This document shows positions 43,059 to 51,811 of a stretch of DNA of 64,000 nt, piece by piece; position 1 is the first letter of the stretch, and every line of letters begins with the position of its first letter. The stretch comes from [Clostridium] symbiosum (GTDB taxonomy: Bacteria > Bacillota > Clostridia > Lachnospirales > Lachnospiraceae). The stretch covers positions 786,501 to 850,500 of the forward strand of contig CP143946.1 of assembly GCA_036419695.1 (NCBI GenBank). The letters run 5' to 3'. Both the position numbers and the translations under genes were made by a program. The notes below the pieces were generated by a model that saw nothing but the letters and a program-made list of their open reading frames with translations, was not told where the DNA came from and ran no database searches.

Positions 43059-43625
43059 ATGCGGAATGCATTTAACGATATACTAATCGATTGTCCGGTA
43101 ATTGCGGCGGTCAAGGATGATGAGGGGCTTAAGAAGTGCCTTGAATCGGAAAGTCAGATAGTGTTTATTCTCTATGGGGATCTGATCAGGATTCCCCAGA
43201 TGGTGAAGATGATAAAGGATGCCGGGAAGCTGGCGATGGTACATATTGATCTGGTCGCGGGCCTTTCGGGCAAAGAAGTGGCGGTGGACTTTATAAAACA
43301 GGAGACAATGGCGGATGGAATTATTTCCACCAAGATGGCGATTGTCAAGCGTGCGAAGGAGCTGGGATTGGTCACGGTGTTCCGTTTCTTCGTCATTGAT
43401 TCCATGGCGTTTGACAATATCAGGAAACAGTACCATGCCGTGCAGCCTGATGTGGTGGAGATTCTTCCGGGGCTGATGCCGAAGATCATCACGAAAGTGT
43501 CAAAACTCGTTTCATGTCCCGTCATTGCAGGCGGGCTGATTGCGGACAAAGCCGATATCATCGGGGCAATCGAAGCGGGGGCCACGGCCATCTCTTCCAC
43601 CAATCAGAAGACCTGGTTTATCTGA
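43059..43625 (+). CDS. glpP: Glycerol-3-phosphate-responsive antiterminator
   Basis: 188-residue RNA-binding antiterminator of the GlpP family, TIM-barrel-like: CPVIAAVKDDEGLKKCLES, HIDLVAGLSGKEVAVDFIK, IISTKMAIVKRAKELG, RFFVIDSMAF, VEILPGLMPKIITKVS, CPVIAGGLIADKADIIGAIEAGATAISST. With glycerol-3-phosphate it lets polymerase pass leader terminators of glp genes (known in Bacillus). ATG 43059 follows GGGGGAGACGGG. It is 45 nt upstream of glpK. Terminator leaders at 32126, 38164 and 42920 are its likely targets. Confidence 0.94.
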   Translation: MRNAFNDILIDCPVIAAVKDDEGLKKCLESESQIVFILYGDLIRIPQMVKMIKDAGKLAMVHIDLVAGLSGKEVAVDFIKQETMADGIISTKMAIVKRAKELGLVTVFRFFVIDSMAFDNIRKQYHAVQPDVVEILPGLMPKIITKVSKLVSCPVIAGGLIADKADIIGAIEAGATAISSTNQKTWFI

Positions 43626-45167
<1,542 letters not shown>

Positions 45168-45201
45168 CATTCCAAAATAAAGTTGATATAGAAATGACTG
45201 A

Positions 45202-45234
45202 GACAGGGCGGCCGGATCCATTGGCCGCCCTGTC
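45202..45234 (+). terminator. Hairpin after glpK
   Basis: GACAGGGCGGCC (45202-45213) pairs perfectly with GGCCGCCCTGTC (45223-45234). No T-run follows, so it may protect the mRNA end or be a weak terminator. Confidence 0.6.
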
Positions 45235-45352
45235 CGTATCCGAAGGACAAACCCGATCTTTGTAAGGAACTCACAACAATGGAAAATTCTGACAAAAAAA
45301 TGAATATTTATGACGATTTGTTTACGATTTAACGGGCTTAACGGTGGACTTT

Positions 45353-45380
45353 TTAACTGAAATATGGTATTTTATATACA
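45353..45380 (+). promoter_or_regulatory. Probable promoter of the pilus operon
   Basis: TTAACT (45353-45358), 16 bp and TATACA (45375-45380), about 200 bp upstream of pilB, in front of a structured leader. Boxes are only moderate. Confidence 0.45.
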
Positions 45381-45395
45381 ACAGATCAAATATGA

Positions 45396-45495
45396 TCAGG
45401 CAGTGAAAAATGGAACAATACAGGTCTAAAACTTATTGGCATAGGCGCCTGACGTGATACCGGACTTTACTTGCATAACAAGTAAAGTTTTTTTA
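45396..45495 (+). promoter_or_regulatory. Structured leader with terminator upstream of pilB (riboswitch candidate)
   Basis: TCAGGC (45396-45401) can pair with GCCTGA (45447-45452), enclosing about 45 nt. A perfect terminator follows: ACTTTACTTG (45464-45473) with CAAGTAAAGT (45479-45488), then T7. A terminator between promoter and the first pilus gene implies regulated read-through. I could not match it to the c-di-GMP-I or -II consensus or to a T-box. The terminator is clear; the ligand-binding part is speculative. Confidence 0.6.
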
Positions 45496-45583
45496 TTCTA
45501 TTGGAATGTTTTTTGGACTGCCCTGTCGAATAAAAAACTCTCCAATGGGAGGGCAGCATCACTGCAGGACGGAGGAAATGAAC

Positions 45584-47281
45584 GTGGCTACAAATAAAAG
45601 AATTCGCCTTGGAGATTTATTAGTTCAAAAAGGTCTTATTACAGAGGATCAACTGATGCGGGCGCTGAAGGAACAGCGGCTTCGCGGGACGAAACTGGGC
45701 GAGACGCTGATCAGTATGGGATTTGTCTCGGAGCTTGCCATGGTAAAGATACTCTGTGATCAGCTTCACATTGAATATGTGGAGCTGCGTAACATGAAAC
45801 TGGATGAGTCCGCAGTCTATACAATCAACGAGACGATAGCGAAGAAATACAATCTGATACCCATCGGTTTTGACAAAGACAACCCCAATATGCTTCGCGT
45901 CGCCATGTCGGATCCCATGGATTTTATGGCGATCGACGACATTGCCATTATTACCAACTTTAAAGTGATTCCCGTTCTCAGTACCAGCAGCCAGATCGCA
46001 TTTCAGATTGACCGGTATTTTGGCCGTCAGTCCGTCATCGCGGTCGCGGATCAGTATAAGAAGGAGCAGGGAAGGGACGAAACAGTCCGGGATGCGGCCA
46101 AAGGAGAGGCATCCCTGACCGACACATCCCCGATTGTAGTGATGGTGCGTTCCATCATTGAGCAGGCCGTGCGCCAGAGAGCCAGTGATATCCACTTTGA
46201 GCCGATGAGGGAAGGAATCAGGATCCGTTTCAGAATCGACGGAAACCTGGTGGAGGCCATGAGCTACGATCTTTCGATTTATACGGCCATCATTGCCAGG
46301 CTCAAGATCATATCTGGCATGGATATTTCAGAGAAGAGAAAACCACAGGACGGCAGAACCACGCTGGAGATTGACCACGTGGAGTACGATGTCCGCGTGT
46401 CCTCGCTCCCCACTGTTTACGGTGAGAAGATTGTAATGCGTCTTACCAACAAGGAGAACCTGACTAGGGATAAAAAGCAGCTTGGCTTAAACGACGAGGA
46501 TATGAGGCGTTTTGACCAGATGCTGGCGCATCCGCACGGGATTATCCTTGTAACAGGGCCTACGGGAAGCGGTAAATCCACAACCCTGTATACGGCTCTC
46601 AGCGAGCTGAACAATGAGACCGTGAACATTGTCACGGTAGAAGACCCGGTCGAGGCCAACATCGACGGCGTCAACCAGATACAGGTAAACCCGAAGGCGG
46701 ATATGACATTTGCGTCGGCGCTCCGCTCCATCCTCCGTCAGGATCCTGATATCATCATGATAGGAGAAATACGAGATCCCGAGACTGCGGAAATCGCGGT
46801 GCAGGCATCCATTACCGGCCATCTTGTGGCCAGTACTTTACATACCAACAGTACATCGGCCAGTATCGCCAGACTGTTGAATATGGGAATTGAACCGTAC
46901 CTGATTGCGGACGCCCTGGTGGGTGTTGTGGCACAGCGTCTTGTGAGAAAACTCTGCCGTTGCAAGAGAGGCAGGGAAGCAACTCCGGAAGAGAAGGAGA
47001 AACTGGGAGTGGACATAGATGAACCGCTGACGGTTTACGATCCGGTGGGATGCCAGCTTTGCAGCCAGACCGGATATTTCGGCAGAACCGCCGTCTATGA
47101 GATGATGCCTGTCACACCGGAACTGAGGTGGGCGATCACCAAGATGCAGCCGTCGTCGAAGATAAAAGAGATTGCACAGCAGGAAGGAATGGTTACTCTG
47201 AGAGGAAGCGCGGTGCGCCTTGTAAAAGAGGGCGTCACCTCGATCGACGAGATGAAGAAGATTGCCAGCGAGGAGGACTAA
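45584..47281 (+). CDS. pilB: Type IV pilus extension ATPase PilB with N-terminal MshEN domain
   Basis: About 565-residue GspE/PilB motor ATPase. The first 60 residues follow the MshEN pattern, RLGDLLVQKGLITEDQL then ALKEQRLRGTKLGETLISMG, which binds cyclic di-GMP in related MshE/PilB proteins. The ATPase core has Walker A GPTGSGKSTT, the VEDPVE Asp box, Walker B LRQDPDIIMIGEIRD and the His box TGHLVASTLHTN. A tetracysteine zinc site uses CRCK and CQLC. GGAGG at 45571-45575 is best spaced for GTG 45584; ATG at 45578 is possible but close. First gene of the pilus operon, directly before pilT. Confidence 0.94.
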   Translation: MATNKRIRLGDLLVQKGLITEDQLMRALKEQRLRGTKLGETLISMGFVSELAMVKILCDQLHIEYVELRNMKLDESAVYTINETIAKKYNLIPIGFDKDNPNMLRVAMSDPMDFMAIDDIAIITNFKVIPVLSTSSQIAFQIDRYFGRQSVIAVADQYKKEQGRDETVRDAAKGEASLTDTSPIVVMVRSIIEQAVRQRASDIHFEPMREGIRIRFRIDGNLVEAMSYDLSIYTAIIARLKIISGMDISEKRKPQDGRTTLEIDHVEYDVRVSSLPTVYGEKIVMRLTNKENLTRDKKQLGLNDEDMRRFDQMLAHPHGIILVTGPTGSGKSTTLYTALSELNNETVNIVTVEDPVEANIDGVNQIQVNPKADMTFASALRSILRQDPDIIMIGEIRDPETAEIAVQASITGHLVASTLHTNSTSASIARLLNMGIEPYLIADALVGVVAQRLVRKLCRCKRGREATPEEKEKLGVDIDEPLTVYDPVGCQLCSQTGYFGRTAVYEMMPVTPELRWAITKMQPSSKIKEIAQQEGMVTLRGSAVRLVKEGVTSIDEMKKIASEED

Positions 47282-47284
47282 CCG

Positions 47285-48343
47285 ATGGATTTAACAGAAC
47301 TTTTAGGCGAGGCGAAGAAACTGGAAGCCTCTGACCTTCACATAACGGTAGGAGTGCCTCCCCAGGTCCGTGTCAACGGCGCCCTGATTGCGATGGAGGG
47401 TTATCCCAGACTGATGGGGAACGACACACAGGCCCTTGTCGAGAGTATCATGGGGGAGAGGCAGAAGAATATATTTGAAGAAAAGGGGGAGGTGGATTTC
47501 TCCTTTGGAATCCCGGCACTCGGACGTTTCCGTGTCAATGCGTTCCGCCAGAGAGGCACCACGGCGGCCGCATTCCGTCTCGTGAGCACCGAGGTTCCGT
47601 CCCCGGAGTCACTGGGACTTCCGCAGTCCGTCATCGATCTGTACCAGAAAAACAGCGGGCTGGTTCTCGTAACAGGCCCCACGGGAAGCGGAAAATCCAC
47701 GACCCTGGCCTCAATTATCCAGCGGATTAACGAGACCAGGAGAAACCACATTATTACATTGGAAGATCCGATCGAGTATCTGTACCGCCACAGTAAATCA
47801 CTGGTGAACCAGAGGGAGATCGGACTGGATACAAGAAGTTATGCGGCGGCGCTGCGTGCGGCCCTCAGGGAGGATCCGGACGTAATCCTGGTAGGGGAGA
47901 TGAGGGATCTGGAGACAATCAGCACGGCTATTACGGCCGCTGAGACGGGCCATCTCGTATTTTCCACCCTGCATACCATCGGCGCGGCATCGACGATAGA
48001 CCGAATTATCGACGTGTTCCCAGCCGATCAGAAGGACCAGATCAGGGTGCAGCTCTCCATGGTTATGGAGGCCGTTATTTCCCAGAGGCTGCTGCCTAAA
48101 GCAGACGGAAGCGGCAGAACCGGTGTATTTGAAGTCATGCATGTGAATACGGCGGTCAGGAGCCTGATCCGGGATGGTAAGACGTATCAGATTCCAAGCA
48201 TTATCCAGACAAACCGCAAGGCCGGCATGATCACGATGGACGACGCTCTCCTGGAAAAATACCGCGCCGGTATCATCAGCCGCAAGATGCTGGTCGATTA
48301 CGCGGTGGATCCGGCGTCAATGGAAAAACGCCTGTTATACTAA
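47285..48343 (+). CDS. pilT: Type IV pilus retraction ATPase PilT
   Basis: 352 residues, normal PilT length. It begins with LLGEAKKLEASDLHITVGVPPQVRVNG, has Walker A TGPTGSGKSTTLASI (about 130-145), LEDPIEYLY, LREDPDVILVGEMRD, TGHLVFSTLHT and the AxxxxR-type C-terminal retraction region. It powers pilus withdrawal and twitching-type movement. It is 3 nt after pilB and 11 nt before pilC. Presence of PilT argues for a dynamic pilus, not a static secretion pseudopilus. Confidence 0.95.
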   Translation: MDLTELLGEAKKLEASDLHITVGVPPQVRVNGALIAMEGYPRLMGNDTQALVESIMGERQKNIFEEKGEVDFSFGIPALGRFRVNAFRQRGTTAAAFRLVSTEVPSPESLGLPQSVIDLYQKNSGLVLVTGPTGSGKSTTLASIIQRINETRRNHIITLEDPIEYLYRHSKSLVNQREIGLDTRSYAAALRAALREDPDVILVGEMRDLETISTAITAAETGHLVFSTLHTIGAASTIDRIIDVFPADQKDQIRVQLSMVMEAVISQRLLPKADGSGRTGVFEVMHVNTAVRSLIRDGKTYQIPSIIQTNRKAGMITMDDALLEKYRAGIISRKMLVDYAVDPASMEKRLLY

Positions 48344-48354
48344 GGAGGCGCTGA

Positions 48355-49572
48355 ATGGCGAATTACCGTTATCACGTTATCACCCCGGCGGGGAAGGAAA
48401 AGAGAGGAAATATCACGGCGTCCGACAGGCCCCACGCAATTGCGGTCTTAAAGAACGACGGAAACACCGTAATTTCCATCGATCCTCCCAGTATCTGGGA
48501 TAAAGAATTTGAACTGCCGTTTTTAAATCCGGGTGTGAAACCCAGGGATATGAGTATCTTCTGCCGCCAGTTCGTCACACTGACCGAATCCGGCATCAGC
48601 ATTGTGCGTGCGATGGAGATGCTGGAGGAGCAGACGGTCAACAAACTGCTCAAAGAAGCAATCCGTGAGACCAGAGCCTCCGTGGAAAAGGGAGACACAC
48701 TGGCCGGGAGCATGCGGCATCACGAAAAAGTATTTCCTCCGATGTTCGTCAACCTGGTTCAGGCCGGGGAGGAAGCGGGAAAACTGTCCCTGTCCTTTGA
48801 GAGGATGGCCTCCCACTATGAGAAGACGGCAAAACTCAATAATATCATTAAAAAAGCAATGATTTACCCGATTATCCTGTCGGTAGTGGCGCTGATTGTC
48901 ATTATCGTCATGCTAGTCTATATCGTTCCAATGTACTCCGCGATGTTTGCGGATATGGATGCCGAGCTGCCTGCGATTACAAGGGCAGTTGTGGGAATGA
49001 GTGATTTTGTGACTAGTTACTGGTATATTATAATAATAGGCATTTTTGCCGTGGTCATGGGACTGAGGGCATACGGAGGCACGGAGACCGGCGATTATGT
49101 CTACTCCAATCTGGTGCTCAGAATCCCGCTGGTCGGAAAACTGAAAAAGAAGACGGCCTGCGCCCAGTTTTCCAGAAACCTAAGCACCTTACTCGGTGCA
49201 GGCGTGCCAATCATCGACGCCCTGGAAATCACGGCGAAAACAATGGACAATACCGTATACCGCCTGGCGGTCAGCGATGCCAGAGAACAGGTGGCCCGCG
49301 GAATCCAGCTCTCCGTACCGCTGCGAGAGAGCGGTGTCTTTCCTTCCATGGTATATCACATGGTGGGAATCGGCGAGGAAACAGGCGGCCTTGACAATAT
49401 GCTCGACAAGGTGGCGGAGTACTATGAGGAAGAGGTAACAGCCGCAACTGAACAGGCCGCGGCCGCATTGGAACCGCTTGTTATCGTGTTTATGGCCTTT
49501 ATTGTAATTGCTATTATTGCAGCTGTGTTCACACCGATGCTTACTATGTACAGTAGCGTGGATAATCTGTAG
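48355..49572 (+). CDS. pilC: Type IV pilus inner-membrane platform protein PilC
   Basis: 405-residue GspF/PilC protein with two T2SSF helical domains (about 70-190 and 275-395): FCRQFVTLTESGISIVRAMEML and AQFSRNLSTLLGAGVPIIDALEI. Three membrane spans lie near residues 170-195, 222-240 and 375-397. EEAGKLSLSFERMASHYEK and EETGGLDNMLDKVAEYYEEEV are the repeated motor-contact loops. It couples the ATPases to pilin addition. Confidence 0.95.
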   Translation: MANYRYHVITPAGKEKRGNITASDRPHAIAVLKNDGNTVISIDPPSIWDKEFELPFLNPGVKPRDMSIFCRQFVTLTESGISIVRAMEMLEEQTVNKLLKEAIRETRASVEKGDTLAGSMRHHEKVFPPMFVNLVQAGEEAGKLSLSFERMASHYEKTAKLNNIIKKAMIYPIILSVVALIVIIVMLVYIVPMYSAMFADMDAELPAITRAVVGMSDFVTSYWYIIIIGIFAVVMGLRAYGGTETGDYVYSNLVLRIPLVGKLKKKTACAQFSRNLSTLLGAGVPIIDALEITAKTMDNTVYRLAVSDAREQVARGIQLSVPLRESGVFPSMVYHMVGIGEETGGLDNMLDKVAEYYEEEVTAATEQAAAALEPLVIVFMAFIVIAIIAAVFTPMLTMYSSVDNL

Positions 49573-49701
49573 GGCCGGGATGGCAGGAGAGGGATTTTCA
49601 TTGGGTTTCAATGGCCCCGAAAAATCCGGCTCTGGGAGGCTGGAAGAGAGTGATTTTGTAAAGCGACCTTACGTATATTATTTACAAACAGCGCAAATTA
49701 G

Positions 49702-49732
49702 TTGGTGCAAATAATGTCGAAAGGTGTATAAT
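49702..49732 (+). promoter_or_regulatory. Probable pilin gene promoter
   Basis: TATAAT (49727-49732) is perfect; TTGGTG (49702-49707) lies 19 bp upstream, a little far. A leader hairpin TAACTGC/GCAGTTA spans 49751-49785 before the AGAAGGAG ribosome site. A separate strong promoter fits the high pilin demand. Confidence 0.5.
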
Positions 49733-49837
49733 GAAGTGGTAAGCGATATCTAACTGCCGCCGTGGGCCCGACATGACGCAGTTACATATAAATGAAAGGT
49801 TTAAGAAAAATTCTTAGAGAAAGAAGGAGAAATTGGT

Positions 49838-50371
49838 ATGAACAAGAAAAAGAATAACAAAGGTTTCTCGTTGATCGAGCTGATCATTGCGATCGCGATT
49901 CTGATCATTTTGACAGGGTTGCTGGCACCACAGTTTATGAAGTATATTGAGAAGTCGAGAGAAGCGAAAGATATGCAGACTTTGGATACAGTTTACACTG
50001 TTATGCAGGGGGCATTGGCAGATGAAAAAGCTTATACAGATTTTGTTGCTCAGACATCAGGTGACAGCGGTAAACTGAAGGATATCGATAAGGGAATGAA
50101 GTTTGAATCGTTATTAGCAGATGCATCGGCGTGCGATTATACAAAGGAAATAAAAAATTTATTAGGAACTTCTTCTAATGTGAAGCTGACTTCTAAAAAA
50201 GCAGGGGCAAATGCAGTAGTTTGTGTGCAGGTCATATATAAACCAGCTGGAGATGCAGCTGATCTTGCTACTGCGGATACATTAGCAATAACTGTTTACG
50301 CTGGAGATAAGGATGCTAAGCCGATAAAGGGGCTTGACGTTGTTGGAGCACCATATACAACAACCCCTTAA
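49838..50371 (+). CDS. pilA: Type IV major pilin
   Basis: 177-residue prepilin. A short Lys/Asn leader ends in Gly, then FSLIELIIAIAILIILTGLLAP: the cut is after Gly9, with Phe+1 and Glu+5 as needed for assembly. QFMKYIEKSREAKDMQTLDTVYTVMQGAL continues the N-terminal helix. The C-terminal globular domain has no family hallmark and only a few Cys. The 3' two-thirds is clearly richer in A/T codons than the 5' end and neighbours, suggesting an exchanged variable region. A separate transcript is likely: promoter upstream, hairpin downstream. Confidence 0.92.
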   Translation: MNKKKNNKGFSLIELIIAIAILIILTGLLAPQFMKYIEKSREAKDMQTLDTVYTVMQGALADEKAYTDFVAQTSGDSGKLKDIDKGMKFESLLADASACDYTKEIKNLLGTSSNVKLTSKKAGANAVVCVQVIYKPAGDAADLATADTLAITVYAGDKDAKPIKGLDVVGAPYTTTP

Positions 50372-50446
50372 CGCATAAATGTATTTGAATCGAAAGTTTA
50401 GTTGCTTTATTTTATATCGGGTAATTAGATATAGGAGTGGGGAATT

Positions 50447-50471
50447 AGCATGCGCCGGTAAGACGCATGCT
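50447..50471 (+). terminator. Hairpin downstream of the pilin gene
   Basis: AGCATGCG (50447-50454) pairs with CGCATGCT (50464-50471), then GTTTCC. Probably the 3' end of the pilin message. Confidence 0.55.
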
Positions 50472-50651
50472 GTTTCCTACAACATTGATAAATATTATGT
50501 AAGTGTAGATTAACTATATAAAAATAGAAATGTATTGAAAAATGAGGGTTCGCAAATCTTGAGAAATAATAGAAGCGGTGTTTCAATGCACAAATATGCG
50601 ATAATATAGAGCATTATTATTTTATTTTTATACATTGAAAGGTTAAAATAT

Positions 50652-50795
50652 AAGGAAAGGGAAATCCATTGTGGTGAATGGAAAGAAAATATTTTTTCTC
50701 TATTTGAGTTAATTATATTGATATTTTCCCAGTTTACGACGTATATCGAAAAATTCCAGCAAGGTAAAATGATGATAAAACTAGACATTATATAG
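50652..50795 (+). pseudogene. Decayed type IV pilin remnant
   Basis: In the frame ending at the TAG 50793-50795 the translation includes ENIFSLFELIILIFSQF and TTYIEKFQQGKMMIKLD. This mirrors the major pilin order FSL-ELII ... QF-KYIEK ... M-LD, with about 10 residues of the hydrophobic helix missing. At DNA level CAGTTTAcGAcGTATATcGAaAAa matches the pilA segment at 19 of 24 bases. There is no in-frame ATG, although GAAAGGGAAAT-GTG-like start signals remain in another frame. It is probably a silent or broken pilin copy; a chance match cannot be fully excluded. Confidence 0.5.
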
Positions 50796-50932
50796 ATATG
50801 ATGAACATAAATATTTTAATTCATTATTTCCCAACAAATGCTGATAATTCAAAGGGCATTATTTTTTAAACACAAAGTATGAAAATATAGCTTCGGAATC
50901 TTTTTAGAATATAAAAATGGAAATGTTGTAAT

Positions 50933-51709
50933 ATGGAAGTAAATGCTCTTGTTATAAACAATGATATGTACATTTTCATTATTTTCCTCTTCGCCATCAC
51001 CATCGGCAGTTTCCTCAACGTCTGCATCTACCGCATCCCCAAAGGTGAGGACGTCGTCCACACCAATTCCCACTGCATGAACTGCGGCTACAAACTGGCA
51101 TGGTATGATTTAATTCCCATATTCAGCTGGCTGTTCCTGCGTGGACGGTGCAGGAAATGCGGAGAGAAAATATCGGTTCAATATCCCCTCATAGAACTGG
51201 CTAATGGCCTGCTATGGGTAGGATTGATTTATAAAAACGGTCTTACAGTAACGGGGCTCTGCTACTGTATTGCCGCCTCATCCCTGCTGGTATTAAGCGT
51301 CATAGACTGGCGTACCTTTGAAATACCGATGGGATGCAATATTGTGATTGGAATTGCCGGTCTGGTGAACCTCTGGTTTAACCGGCAGGACTGGCTTACA
51401 TATGGGATAGGGTTTGTCTGCGTCAGCGGACTGCTCCTTCTGATTCTGCTCCTGAGCAGGGGCAGGGCCATGGGAGGCGGTGATGTGAAGCTGATGGCGG
51501 CGGCCGGTCTTCTGCTGGGGTGGCAGAATGTCATCCTGGCTTTTGCATGCGGCTGTATTCTGGGTTCTGTGATTCATCTGGCTTTGATGAAGATACAGAG
51601 AAAAGAACGCATGCTGGCATTTGGCCCCTATTTGTCCATGGGAATCTGGTTTTCCATGATGTGGGGGCAGGAGCTGATCCAGTGGTATATCGGGCAGTTC
51701 ATAAATTGA
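50933..51709 (+). CDS. pilD: Prepilin peptidase PilD
   Basis: 258-residue A24 aspartic peptidase that cuts prepilin leaders. The N-terminal domain GSFLNVCIYRIPKGED is followed by two CxxC zinc pairs (CMNCGYKLAWYDLIPIFSW and CRKCGEKIS) and YPLIELANG. Catalytic Asp residues are in VIDWRTFEIP and the GGGDVKLMAAAG motif. Several membrane helices. The start is uncertain: ATG 50933 has a weak site, and ATG 50966 also gives a complete N-terminal helix. The first codons lie in the AT-rich gap sequence, so the gene's upstream end may have been replaced. It serves the pilin and minor pilins here. Confidence 0.93.
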   Translation: MEVNALVINNDMYIFIIFLFAITIGSFLNVCIYRIPKGEDVVHTNSHCMNCGYKLAWYDLIPIFSWLFLRGRCRKCGEKISVQYPLIELANGLLWVGLIYKNGLTVTGLCYCIAASSLLVLSVIDWRTFEIPMGCNIVIGIAGLVNLWFNRQDWLTYGIGFVCVSGLLLLILLLSRGRAMGGGDVKLMAAAGLLLGWQNVILAFACGCILGSVIHLALMKIQRKERMLAFGPYLSMGIWFSMMWGQELIQWYIGQFIN

Positions 51710-51811
51710 CGGTGAAAGATCGGAAAAGCATCAATCGGATCAGTATCACTTTCGTCATTTGACCTGTTTATCATCGCGCAGGGACAGCAAAACAAATGGA
51801 AAGGATCATTT

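Larger units (their letters stand above)
50372..50932. other. AT-rich gap with pilin remnant
   Basis: 561 bp, strongly AT-rich compared with the GC-richer genes around it. It contains the hairpin at 50447-50471, an 18-bp direct repeat (50516-50533 and 50909-50926, 17 of 18 identical), and a decayed pilin-like reading frame ending at 50795. No intact gene seen. Confidence 0.6.

Noticed and set aside
45360..45500. c-di-GMP-I or -II riboswitch or T-box before pilB
   Set aside because: The diagnostic cores (GGGACGCAAAGCC-type, or TGGNCC T-box) are absent by eye. Kept only as an unassigned structured leader.
50447..50471. GCATGC in the hairpin after pilA as another MarR operator
   Set aside because: It lacks the TA flanks, is part of a stem-loop at a message end, and the hexamer alone is common enough to occur by chance.
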